A stretch of 64,000 bases of DNA from Gadus chalcogrammus (taxonomy: Eukaryota; Chordata; Actinopteri; Gadiformes; Gadidae): positions 7,885,601 through 7,949,600 of the forward strand of contig NC_079414.1 of the NCBI RefSeq assembly GCF_026213295.1, read 5' to 3'. Both the position numbers and the translations under genes were made by a program. Of this stretch, positions 22,501 through 51,800 are shown in pieces. The notes under the pieces were generated by a model. The model saw only the letters and a program-made list of their open reading frames with translations. It had not been told where the DNA came from and made no database searches. Each line of letters opens with the position of its first letter. Within the stretch, counting starts at the first letter, position 1.

Positions 22501-22784
22501 CTTGCATGACTTTCTTCGGGTTGAGGTTTATAAATGTTGCTAATAACTTGTAGACCTACACTCTCCTCCATCATTGGAGCCGAATCCTTCAACACAGACA
22601 CGGTGTCAGAGCCGCTTGCTACAGGTGAAAGGAGGAGGTTTAAATCACTTTGTGTTACCACCCTGCTTTGAATCTCTCCGACTCCGGCTCGGTTTCTCCG
22701 CGTCAGTTTGTTCCGCATTGCAGCCAAATTAATTCGTGGTTGCACCTTCTCGGTTATCGGCTTTAAATTGTTCCGCTTCTTTGC
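4278..22784 (-). CDS. atad5: ATAD5, PCNA-unloading AAA+ ATPase (14 exons, 5' end not resolved)
   Basis: Exons in transcript order: 22163-22784, 21651-21905, 21447-21543, 21274-21356, 21034-21182, 20573-20744, 20096-20358, 8237-8330, 7683-7747, 7386-7590, 6177-6292, 5223-6082, 4892-5035, 4278-4359 (stop 4278-4280). All phases join, giving 3,207 nt or 1,068 residues. Diagnostic segments are DVLWTEKYSPLHSSEVIG, Walker A LLITGPPGSGKTASVYACA (about residues 378-396), VFEVNCSSQRSGR, LTSFFK, Walker B LVLFEEVDVIFDDDLGFL (about 540-557), the sensor-1-like TTTKRPVVLTTSDP, and a C-terminal RFC-like tail ending NYLRSIHLGL. In vertebrates ATAD5 with RFC2-5 unloads PCNA and recruits USP1-UAF1. The recognised part is far shorter than human ATAD5 (about 1,840 aa): the N-terminal half is short or missing, and no exon 1 with an ATG was found upstream of 22784. 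The intron splitting Walker B is 11.8 kb and full of transposons. Confidence 0.88.
6137..6169. repeat. poly(C) and (CA)n tract in an atad5 intron
   Basis: About 17 C residues followed by CA dinucleotides, in the short intron between exons 6177-6292 and 5223-6082. On the transcribed strand this is a GT/G-rich run starting about 8 nt after the GC donor. Confidence 0.9.
8404..8411 (+). other. left target-site duplication of the hAT element
   Basis: ATACATGC directly abuts the hAT left terminus TAGGGCTGCA. The matching copy is at 19906-19913, displaced because a P-like element later inserted at the right boundary. Confidence 0.8.
8659..8932 (+). pseudogene. BED zinc-finger hAT transposase N-terminus, broken
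   Basis: Starts MEDTGKENEMVV then a TGA stop. It continues as DNGSIIWKWFGFKK, shifts frame to TDEQQLQVICRECSKN, then shifts again to TVAAKSGSTTNLFQECVKP and AFTSALIAEK. This matches the order WFGF, CxxC, TTNLF of BED fingers in ZBED-like hAT transposases. The usual histidines are no longer recognisable. There is at least one stop and two frameshifts. Confidence 0.65.
9404..9766 (+). other. unidentified 120-codon ORF inside the hAT nest
   Basis: An open frame with no domain I recognise. It lies between the BED remnant and the minus-strand transposase, downstream of an AT-rich stretch with an AATAAA at about 9370. Composition is Asn/His-rich and there is no signal peptide or membrane segment. 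It may be chance or part of a repeat; 8933-9796 holds nothing else I can assign. Confidence 0.2.
9797..11941 (-). CDS. intact hAT transposase, TTF/DUF4371 type (714 aa)
   Basis: Unbroken 714-codon frame in the sense orientation of atad5. An N-terminal TTF-type zinc-binding region is visible (YPWMTGCKITNRLYCWSCLLF ... SAHRHQDYAAH, about residues 63-115). It is followed by an RNase H-like catalytic core with the family's acidic residues in VMVDETTDV and QCYDGASVM, then HCYVHSLNL and TSWNFSSR. The C-terminal hAT dimerisation region reads TIPVSTSSVERSFSALKRIKTY ... LGAFALMSIEKGLL. This resembles ZMYM6-like fish hAT transposases, DDE-type cut-and-paste enzymes acting on terminal inverted repeats. 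No stops or frameshifts occur, unlike every other transposon gene nearby. Its own inverted repeats and TSD were not found. The start MVRAMEEDES is the first in-frame Met. Confidence 0.85.
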   Translation of the reverse strand: MVRAMEEDESNVVASLIASPFLRRPITEKLKLIKNGRTTPELELKEKVKTVERHFKTKNYRRYPWMTGCKITNRLYCWSCLLFTTDKSSTWVSGGFVSLTNLTKSAHRHQDYAAHLQATVSLKTFGDTTVDLQLDEQRRNHTMAHNNNVRQNREILKRLINIVTFLGKQELAFRGHDESKDSENKGNYLELMDFLAEYDSTLSVHLDSATVFIGTSSKIQNDLIQSVADVMTEAMREEVRNTPFVSVMVDETTDVRNTAQMSYVLRYTTDGGVKERFFQYGDVSGDKRAEAIAGQVCEFLEDCACTNKVIAQCYDGASVMASGLNVVQAKIKEKIPQALFVHCYVHSLNLIMSQSAAKIKECKIFFSHLGGLAALFLRSAKLAKLLDEICQRRLHRVAPTSWNFSSRLVCTVYGRREELLELFEFIVNNHNNLDDDAVHSADGYIALLTGFEFCFLLAIFNSVFAYSNVFFGILQNKEWDMQFCLSSIDDFCSTTEREKAKFDYIYEDTVREVGAPSGRRARRVGDVRKGYQQLHSEILDNILTQLRNRFKDHERLMFLALLDPKKFASYRETFPSSEFQSLAENYGLHFDLPRLKTELTVMYNMVNFEARSPSDLLHFLTLKELTESMPQLYHLTCLVLTIPVSTSSVERSFSALKRIKTYARNSTGHDRLGAFALMSIEKGLLLKLKSKDKLFDAAIAHFTKKDRRMDFVFM
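12189..13440 (+). pseudogene. THAP-domain DDE transposase remnant (ISL2EU/Harbinger-like)
   Basis: Starts MALSKNKSFCCVPLCANSEQ with the THAP pattern (CxxxxC, YLHFHDFP). A coiled segment ALDDALEYIAELEARLQE follows at about 12600. Broken IS5-type catalytic pieces come next: VIANIFQVSTSTVRRYI at about 12920 and ITRKSGLLNLLEPGDEVMVDKGFTIDD at 13249-13329. There are several in-frame stops and frame shifts between 12840 and 13240. The motif order matches THAP + DDE_4 transposases found in fish. Terminal repeats of this element were not identified. Confidence 0.7.
13649..13730. repeat. GC-rich inverted-repeat-like block (CAGGGCCGGCGCC ...)
   Basis: CAGGGCCGGCGCC is followed by two copies of CTGGTCGGCGCC and ends in GGGGGCGCCC. 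It resembles a fish hAT terminus, but no partner terminus was located, so the element it belonged to is unknown. Confidence 0.35.
13976..14071 (+). repeat. left terminal inverted repeat of the P-like element
   Basis: Contains GACTATAGGGTCTGTCTGCG and then three tandem GGAGGCGTAACTTGTA units ending in CTTTTCTAAAT. It mirrors 19692-19902 except for unit number and a few terminal bases. Confidence 0.8.
14709..15020 (+). pseudogene. THAP zinc-finger fragment of the P-like element
   Basis: Reads MSNLGRRTGGSFCIAPGCSN (C-x4-C), then PKLLQRWLAALKR, an in-frame TGA at 14934-14936, then WQRVCSDHFIEADYIEEGAF (C-x2-H). This gives the full C2CH spacing of a THAP domain with a short damaged stretch before CSDHF. 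A second stop follows at about 15014. The remainder of the transposase is lost or displaced by the LINE inserted at about 15200. Confidence 0.75.
15205..17958 (+). mobile_element. 5'-truncated L2-clade LINE
   Basis: Begins within the endonuclease C-terminus (about 15212) and runs through the reverse transcriptase to a short-repeat 3' tail of ATTGA units (about 17936-17956). RT signatures: LDLSAAFETIDH, GVPQGSVLGPLLFAIYM, CYADDTQLYIPV. The downstream thumb/linker region includes LVHNAAARLLTRTRKFDHITP and LHWLPITFR. The tail and motif order fit L2. There is one frameshift near 16260 and one stop at 17079-17081; otherwise the frame is open, so the copy is not ancient. Target duplications were not resolved. 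Confidence 0.8.
15212..17525 (+). pseudogene. L2 ORF2 (endonuclease end + reverse transcriptase), broken
   Basis: Three open pieces, 15212-16267, 16272-17081 and 17157-17525, form one protein. A frameshift falls between QERIVSKANC and LTRNNLFEPFQSGF, and a TAA replaces a codon in SRLD*CNALFSGL. The catalytic FADD-type motif is present as YADD at about 16680. The endonuclease catalytic N-terminus is missing through 5' truncation, the usual fate of such copies. Confidence 0.8.
18212..19102. mobile_element. Harbinger-type non-autonomous element
   Basis: Ends are inverted repeats GCCGCGTTTACATGG, each flanked by TA (18210-18211 and 19103-19104). Subterminal near-palindromes TTCCGCATAGATTTCTATGCGGAA and TTCGGCATAGATTCTATGCCGAA follow the left end, and a variant precedes the right end. 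The minus strand holds the N-terminal fragment VRSQDWWERVVLREFSDQE, characteristic of HARBI1-like transposases, with no catalytic domain. It sits inside the P-like element. Confidence 0.65.
18578..18793 (-). pseudogene. HARBI1-like transposase N-terminal fragment
   Basis: MRVRSQDWWERVVLREFSDQ is the conserved RSQDWW...V...F.D.E block of fish Harbinger transposases. It then runs into unrelated sequence. An upstream piece (about 18860-18960, AAQQERAASIKKEED-like) may be the preceding coding part. Deletion of the DDE region makes this inactive. Confidence 0.6.
19492..19592 (+). mobile_element. 61-nt L2/SINE-like retro-insertion with 20-bp TSD
   Basis: A perfect 20-bp direct repeat beginning GATTAAGCTAATC occurs at 19492-19511 and 19573-19592. 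Between them is AGCGCTATATAAATTTCATT plus a TTA microsatellite tail, the typical 3' end of fish L2-mobilised elements. It is an extremely 5'-truncated target-primed insertion. Confidence 0.75.
19692..19902 (+). repeat. right terminal inverted repeat of the P-like element
   Basis: ATTTAGAAAAGTAC, then a partial and eight full TACAAGTTACGCCTCC-type units, then GTCTTGCAGGACGCAGACAG. Some units carry an extra CTC or a GAC/TAC variant. It is the expanded counterpart of 13976-14071. Confidence 0.85.
19906..19913 (+). other. right target-site duplication of the hAT element
   Basis: ATACATGC, identical to 8404-8411. Its first five bases also form the end of the P-like element's TSD CTAATACA (19903-19910), which is what shows the order of insertion. 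Confidence 0.75.
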
Positions 22785-24349
22785 CTGGAAATAATGTCGC
22801 ACACTTTATGTTTTCAAATCAGTTACGATCGTGGCAAGAGGTTTGAGTGTTACATTGAATACAGTCCGCCTGGGCGGTGACGTAAAAATGTGAGCGCGTA
22901 GAAATGAATTAATTCACTAATTGGATGTTTTCTGAACGTTTGTGAACTGTGACTGCATCATGACCTTGGTCAACTTCGATACATACGTTTAAGCAAGAAG
23001 CATCGGTCTACCCTAGTTGAAATATTTCTGTCAATAAATTGACAGACATTCCGAGATTGGACAATGTAGGCTATTCAGCATACATTGTTAATGTTTACAC
23101 AGCATAGTAGTGATGATACATATATTTATGATATGTACTTTTCAAATCACGTATCTTTTCTTTTTTGTCTTGTATTGCACTGGCATCACTTTTACATTTC
23201 ACTGAATATGAATATTTCTGAATACTTAACTTTGCATGCGACAATCTGCGAAGCTGTCTATCACTCCAGAGTCCAGACCCCTGAGAAATGTAATGCATTG
23301 CGGACTATTTGACAGAAGGATGCTCATACATGGGTTGATTTGTTAAACCAAAAGCATGCAGAAACAAATATGGTGACCCAAGCTGCCCCTATAGATGCAA
23401 TATTGGTGAGCTTATTTGCATTAGGTAAAAGCAGATAAGTATTCTATTCACATATAGTGCACTCCATGGCGGCTTTTTTCTGTAGATTGCAGTAACATCC
23501 TGCAACATGAAACTGGCTTGCAGTCAGGACTATATACTTTGTGAACAGTCCATGGACTGCACTTTCAACATTGCAAAGTATTCCAAAAACTGGATACCAT
23601 GATCAGTGCCATGGTACAGCACATCCCAACAATAGGATTGGTTCTTGTTGGGAGGCAATTCATTATAATCTTCGATTTCCTTACAAATTCTCCTGACGAT
23701 CTACTGGTTGCTACTGCAAGTATCCGAGTGATTTCCAAACCAACTGAGTGAGTCAAAATAATTCAGGATCAAGTTCAAATGTATTTTTATTTTAAATATA
23801 AAAATCCCCATATCCAAAGTTTACAGTTCTTTTTTTTACCAGGATGTTTTGACAACATTGGTGAAGTGACTTTTACACACCTAAAGAAATAGGGTGTGAA
23901 AATGAAAAGAAACAAAAGATAAACAGGTCATGGTTCTGCTTATTGTGGGTTTGTGGACACACTATTTAACACACCCTTTCCCATCAGTGGAGTTTTGAAT
24001 GAACCAAAGATAAAATTGCTTGATAGAAAAACCCATCTAATGGAGACCCACCCGGCCCCTGTCCCAAAATAAAAGATAAGTAAATACACCCTCACTTTGG
24101 CATAAACGGAGCAAAAAGAAAAAAAGTTATCTCAAATATCAATTATCCACATTACCGGAATATTGCTTTGAGGAAACAAAAACATGGGTTTGTAAATCTT
24201 GATGGATACACAATGGGGGTACAATTGAATATTTAACATTATTACAATGTATACAACATATTCATAAAGTATTCTCTACTAACAACTCGTGTCGAAGCGC
24301 ACAAAACCCCCCCCCAACTCAAAAAGTATTAAGCGACAAACTTCCAGCA
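22785..24349. other. region between atad5 and suz12, no gene recognised
   Basis: The atad5 promoter, and any 5' coding exon, should lie here. In-frame reading upstream of 22784 meets a TAA within 25 nt and no ATG. No minus-strand exon with a good donor and ATG could be recognised. The remainder is AT-rich, with no repeats I can classify. Confidence 0.45.
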
Positions 24350-24355
24350 TTTATT
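24350..24355 (-). terminator. probable suz12 poly(A) signal
   Basis: AATAAA on the minus strand, about 1,030 nt after the suz12 stop codon, defining a 3' UTR of about 1.05 kb (24330-25386). Confidence 0.5.
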
Positions 24356-25386
24356 GGGCCGGGACGAAAAGAAAGGCATGAAAAACCTCTTGCTGTTGTG
24401 ATCGTGGCGGTTCGACACACAAGATGGTGCTGCTGGTAAATCGGTTCCGTTAATGTACTTTGCGTTGGGCCAACGGTCTGAGGGACTATAGGAGCCCCAG
24501 CCGTTGGAGAGAACACCCTGTAAAAAAGTAGGGCGGTAAGGCCTTGGACCTAAGAATCATAACCCTTTGTTATGTTGTGATCTAATCAACAAACCAACAG
24601 CATACCAATGGCTATATGGAGGTTGCCCCCGTAAAGATGGCAATTTTGAGCCCATCTCGCCTTGCCTTCCATCAAGTCCAAGTGTGAAGAATAAATGTTC
24701 TGCCAATTCAACGAAAGCCTTCAAATCAGTGATCCTCAATGTCACGGTCCAAAAAGGTGTTCACACTGGAGAGACGTGAATAATTCGAGAAGCTGCATGT
24801 GACAACTGGCGCAGCATAAAGAATCAAACAAAAAAAATTGCATTTTCTTCAAGTTCACAAGTCCCTAAAATACAAATACCAAGTGCTAAAGAAATCAGCT
24901 AAAAAGTATAACAGGAGCCAACAAGGTTATTGTGTACGTGTACAAATAAACAAAAAGTGACATGTTATCGTTACGTCTTATCTTTACTGAAGTTTTGATA
25001 CAGATGTCTAGTACAGGTACACCCTGAACGCAGAGGTGTCGGGTTAAAAACACGGTGCACTGGCACCACTCCCAACCAGAACACGTCACTTCACTGGCTT
25101 CTACAAAATGCATATTTTGCCTGACTTGTGTGGGCGTGGGTATGTTGTGTATATTGGGATATTGTTCATATTTGGTTAAGTTCTCAAGTCCTTAGGAAAC
25201 ATGTTAAAACTTGTATTCCGGTCATCTTTCTGCTGGGTCCACCGTCCTCTTCCTCCTGTTCAGGACTCCGTATCAAGCACCAAGGGGTCAGTCGATGGTT
25301 TAAAAAATAAAAATAAAAAAAAAGAGGGAAAAAAGAAAGGAACCAAAAGATGTTTGGACCGTTGGCAGTCGTCCAGCTGGCCGGCA

Positions 25387-46291
<20,905 letters not shown>

Positions 46292-46576
46292 ACACCACCT
46301 GTTGGGCTCCAAAGCTGACCCCAGCAGAGTTGCAATCACTGAGGCCTGAATATGTGGGTTCATTCCAACCAATGGGGAAATCCCATGTAAAAGATGGGTT
46401 GCTTCTGAGTTTGTTGGAGATCAATTGCAGGGATTGTGCAGTATAAGCATCAATCTTGTCTTGGTCCAAATATAACCATAACCATAATAACCATTCTGTA
46501 TGTCAATGAATGATGTATACATGGTACCACAGACACTTGTTCCTGTTTGATAGCAACAATTCCCTGTTTATTTGAT

Positions 46577-46582
46577 ATTAAA
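46577..46582 (+). terminator. probable utp6 poly(A) signal
   Basis: ATTAAA 286 nt after the utp6 stop codon, the first common hexamer downstream. Minus-strand AATAAA hexamers at 46567-46572 and 46612-46617 could serve the convergent small gene. Confidence 0.45.
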
Positions 46583-46599
46583 GGAAAAGCTTTTGGCAT

Positions 46600-48183
46600 A
46601 AAAAAATATCTTTTATTTATAATTATTCATTAGAATGGTTTTGTGTTGCTCTGTGACAACAGTTGCAGCTGAACACGGATATAAACACATTGTATTTATC
46701 AGATAGTAACACAGTATATACCCACTTTGTTTAAATTACATTATTTTGAACATTAATTCCATACACGCAGTGGAATCCATGAAGCCTTATAATTATCTCA
46801 GTAGTTTAGCCAAGGTTCAAGTACAGGTTGTTCATATTTACATGTTCCATATTTTCCCTCACTTTCATTTCAAATTGTGAAAAATAGTGCCTTATAAAAC
46901 ATAAATTAAGCAGCATGTGTTCAGTACCAAGTGAAGTTTTACATAAAGTTTAAATCAAGTGGATGTCTCAACCTTCCACATATAGATTCAAATGTTTGTA
47001 AAAATAAATATTGTAATGATACTTACGACTTCTTATTCTTAATACACTTAAGCAATTGCATCAAGACAGATCTTGTACACACTCTTGAACACATATGTTC
47101 AAGTATTTTAAGAACCCTAGAAACTTCTAAAAGTAAACTTAAAATCTGCACATGGACAGTAAACTTCATTTGGAATTGAAAAATACAGTAGTAATGTCAT
47201 TGCTAACCGTGACTACATTGAGTGAAATAAAGATGACAAAAAGTTTGTAATTAGCCATATACAATGAAATGGAGAGCCTCAACCCTTGATTTAAAGGATT
47301 TCACTCCCAAGACCAGATTTGATCCTTGGTATTCAGTTAAATGTTAAAATTATGTTCAGTTCCTCTCATCATAGCAGTTAAAACAGTGGCTAAGTGAGTT
47401 TGCTTAATATTTGACTAGGTAGGTGTGAGTTTGGGCAATACTCTATTTGCATGTTGCAAAACATAAATGGACTCAATTGAGTTGAAACCCTTAGTTCAAC
47501 CGTGAAGACAATTGGTAGATAACCACCAACACTCCGAAGTTACCTGTAGTACCTGTTGAAAAGACTTGGAAGACTCCTTAGCCCCTGTTCCTGTTTTGTT
47601 ATTGTAGCATTACATTAATCCCACACCTGTGATCCCTTTTGCAAACGACGGCAAGTTAATAATATTACATAACTTTGAATAGCAGAACTTGCAGTTGCAG
47701 TACACGCACAAAGATAACCACGGACAGCACATTGGGGATGGTGGATCAGACCGACCTATGGGTTATAAATATGGCCTGCATGGATCCCTCATGTGATCAC
47801 CAATTGAAAAACGAGCATGCATTAGATGTGCAGCCCAGTTTTAACCTGGCTGTCAAGAATGACTGCCTAATGCTCGGAGAATTTGGGGATAATAATAATG
47901 CCACGTGACACCCAGGAGCATCGCGCAGATACGTAGCGGTAAGAGGTCTCAATGCCTGGGGGCTGCAAAGCAGCAGGAAACAATTCTGAACAGCTCCCCG
48001 TCTCAACGTCTGCTTCTGCATCGATCAGAGGTACTCCTGTTCCTGCACATCTCCACCCAGATGCATGCACTGATCATTATTACATCTCTTTAGAGTGTTC
48101 TTAAACTAAAACCCACGATGAGAAGGTTAACAATAATACAAAACAAAACGTTGTCTGAATGACCCTATAAACCCTCCTCGGCC
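46600..48183 (-). other. probable 3' UTR of the 48 kb small gene
   Basis: No coding exon or classified repeat was seen. It lies between two convergent stop codons, and minus-strand AATAAA hexamers at 46612 and 46567 would make a 3' UTR of about 1.6 kb. Extent is inferred only. Confidence 0.35.
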
Positions 48184-48393
48184 TCAGATCTTTTTCAAGA
48201 GGATATAGGTGAAGAGCATCACCACACCGGCCGACAGCGCCCCAATGACACACTGGTGGAGGCTGATGACTTCCTCCAGGGAGTGGATGCGTTCCTCCAT
48301 CGCACTAGTGTTCATGTAGTCATAGATGGAGGCGCCGATGCTCCACACTGCCCACACGACGTCCACCAAGGCTTTCATGGTGGGAGAGACCAT
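48184..48393 (-). CDS. 69-aa probable tail-anchored membrane protein, family not recognised
   Basis: A short complete frame, MVSPTMKALVDVV ... LLKKI, starting in a strong Kozak context (CGCCATGG). A splice acceptor TTCTTAG lies 22 nt upstream (exon from 48413). A matching donor GTCG|GTGAGT at about 48861 suggests one non-coding 5' exon and an intron in the 5' UTR. Residues 31-45 (MEERIHSLEEVISLH) look helical and charged. Residues 47-66 (CVIGALSAGVVMLFTYILLK) form one hydrophobic segment, followed by KI at the very end, the layout of a tail-anchored protein. I do not recognise the family. The alternative is a chance ORF, but the Kozak site, splice sites and membrane tail together argue for a real gene. 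It converges on utp6. Confidence 0.6.
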   Translation of the reverse strand: MVSPTMKALVDVVWAVWSIGASIYDYMNTSAMEERIHSLEEVISLHQCVIGALSAGVVMLFTYILLKKI

Positions 48394-48861
48394 GGCGAGG
48401 GTCCCACGCTACACTAAGAATACAGAGAGAGATTAGGGGTAAACTGCACGACAACAGCTGGACATGATGAGTTATAAACAAATGGAACTATTTGATTACT
48501 TTTCATCTTCTGACAACTCAGCAACAATGAAGTAGCCTACTGGTTTTGTGCTTAACATTGGTTTCATATGATTCGTCATTTAATATGCACTTTATCTCCG
48601 GGGCTGTCACATAACAGAGAACATCCTTCGCGTCTTTCAGCACATTGAGGGTGTTTTAATATATCTACAACAACGTATTGCTTCGAATGTCTGTGTTTAA
48701 ACGCGATACACGGGCAAGAAGTTATAACGATCACTAATACAACAGGCTTTTGTTTCGTTTAACTAATTTTCTTGTGCTCCACGTTAACAACAACGATACC
48801 TTAGTACGACTCCTTCTCGAAGAGAAAATGAGGACAGGCGTTGTGACATAGCCTACTCACC

Positions 48862-51800
48862 GACGAGTGTCCGCCGGTCGTTCATGGTCCAAATGCTGTG
48901 GCACATTCGTAATGAGCTTTGAAAAGTACGATATGCTTCTCGTTTTAGAGTATGCGTCTGCAGCCCTAGTACGTGGATGCTGGGCCCCAGCGTGGTGCCG
49001 TCACGGTGGGGGGGGGGGCGTCGTTTTTATTATTACCACTAGAGGTCAGCCTAAGCTAAGTAACGGTGTGACTCACAAAAGGTGTGATACCTGCCGGCTT
49101 GTAGCCTCCCAGTCTGAACGGCAGCATCCATATTACTATTTAAGAGAGGACCCTGGGCAGCAGACCCACGGTTTTGGGAACAGTTTCACGATGACGAACG
49201 CATGCCGTTCGGGTCGACATCGGCTGAGCCTACAGATAACTACTGCCTGTTGTTTGTAGGCTGAATGTTGTCCTTCTTTTAAACGAAAACGGTAATAGTC
49301 TAATAGACCGTGGATATGCGCAACTATTGCAGCGCAAAGCAAGGGTCGAAATTCTGCAATTACGGGCGAACCCAAGTGTCGATCTTAAAATAAACAGGTC
49401 CACCACTTAGGAGGAAAGCTTGTTGGGGAGGGCTCGGCTAGCCCATATATCACCTCGTTCCAGCTGTTAGTAATATCGTGGTCACGGGTTGCAACACGGC
49501 AGCACCAGCAGCGTATTCCTCTCCAGAATGGATATCTGGGTCCTGGACGTGCTTGTTGGCCACGAGGTCGCCGCCTTTCCGCACGTCGACCATTGAAATA
49601 CAGGACGGGAAAGCGGGCACAAGACGTCAGACTGGTGTCTCTTCTTCTTTTTCTTCTTCTTCTTATGCTTCCTCGGAGGGGGTAAAACGTGGCCTGGCTG
49701 GGCGACTTCTTTCGGTCAACAATGGGTGAGGATAATCGTACAACATTTGGGAGTCGTGCAATAACCTGCGCAAAGTGCTAAATAAACAGGGGCGGTGGTG
49801 GTGGTGATGGACGCCGATCTCCAACTTCGTACGCAGCCGCGGTCTTAAGACCAGACGGTCCCGTCAAATTAGCAGTGTGCGTCGGATCCCGGTCACCCGC
49901 TGCCCGCCGGGATGCGGACGCCCACCGGGGATCGCCCACCACGGGGAAGACAACAGGTAACGACCCAATCGACGTCCTTATCCCCCCCCCCCACACACAC
50001 ACACTTCCTCAGACATTTGTCTAATTTGACCGTAGGTTGGTTGTTTCAGTGGGGTATGGTGGATGATCAGTCGGTAGAGGGGAAGACCCTTTTACGATTC
50101 CGGTGGTCTCGGTTGTAGAAAGGTGTGTAAACGAGACGCGTTCACTGTTTTATTATGCGTCGTGAAGAATAGCCAGGCGTTTCGGTGTTGAACTTCCCGA
50201 AAGAGTGGGGTTGGTGGTGATATTGTGCGTCAGAGGTTGGGTCTTTGCGGGCAAGGTGAGTCCTCATTCATTCAACTGGCCTACAAAGTCCCAGTTTCTG
50301 GTTCATGTGACAACCTGGTTCCACACCCCTCTGCTGAGATATTCGAATGGGCAAAAACAGCCATCACAAAGATATGGATTTTTAGGGATTACTGCCTTCA
50401 TATTTGATAAATGTCCGTAGGCTTATACAAAGGCTATACATAGGCTTATACAAAGCAATAAATGGAAACTTAATGCGCCCTAAAAAAATGTGAACTTTCT
50501 CAGGATCACCTTTAAACAGTTACAAAAAATAACACGAATAAGCATCTAAACCCTTGCTGAACAAATGGTTATTATTAGACCACTAAATTGTTGCTTCACG
50601 ATGTAAAATAGGCCATACATTTGCCATGATTAGGCTGTGTTCCTGTTTCTGAAAATAGCACGCCCTAAACTTGCGTTATGCACTATCAATGTCCATTCCT
50701 ATACATTTCTGATTGGATTTGGGATTAAAAAAAATCTTTCAAACATGTTTTTGTTAATAGGCCTACTAAGTAATGGAGCATTCATGTATTGTGTCATCCA
50801 TCACGTTGTAAGTTAAAGAAAGCCATTTACCTCGTATTATTTCTGACCCCGAAATGGACATAGTTTAAAAAATAAAAAAGGTAGGCCTAGTCGTTAACAT
50901 AGAAAGAGTATGCTACTGGAGTTCACACAAAACAGGATCTCCATTATATTAATATTAACGCCTAGATAAGCAGATTAATTTCAAGTTCCCTGTTTCGCCC
51001 GGCCCTTAATAAAATAAAATGCACATGAAGCAGATGAAGGTTTAAGCAACAAGATTATTCAAAGCGTCAATAAGTAACAAGTTTATCCTTCACATTCAAT
51101 GAGTTAAGTGAGTAAGCTGTTTTGCGAAGCAGTTTCTATATCTGTCCTGACCCAAGCATGCCACGCATAACTGGCTAATGAATTTAGCAAATGGACACTA
51201 GATGCTTTATGTAATTAATAGAGCGGTTAGCGACAGTAGCATCTCCATGCTGAAAGTGACACATAGGTAAGACATTTGCTGAATAAGGGGATTTTTTGTA
51301 TGACTGCTTGCAAAAGGATGACCTCAACATCAACAATTATTTAAACACACACAAATAGCCAGGCAAAGCACATATCTTTAGTAGGACCTCGACATAAAAT
51401 CGTTATTGGGTTCCACAGGCTTTTCGCTTTTTCCAATAATATCTTGCTCTAACCACTAATATTGAGTCATACTTTTGTAAAAGCCTTTGTTTTCTGTATT
51501 ACAGAAAACCAAAATACTGATATCAAATAATGTTAAAACTTACTAATTATTAGTTTCTTATCATGACAATTCAGTCAAGACTCAAACATAAACCCCTGTG
51601 TTTCTGAGAAGGTTTGAATACAATTTCTGCATTAAGTATTCCCTATATTTGAAGGCTATTTGCTGAAAACAAGTACAATCAATAAATGTAAAAACATAAA
51701 GGTCTATGGTCTAGGTAAATACATCCCAAAGTGAACATTATAGAATATGAGTAGTTCACATGTACTGTAGCATAACCATAGAAAAAAACAGGGTGGGCCA

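Noticed and set aside
49478..49729. 83-aa frame with Ser-rich C-terminus
   Set aside because: Low-complexity CTT-repeat-derived serine run, no domain or splice support.
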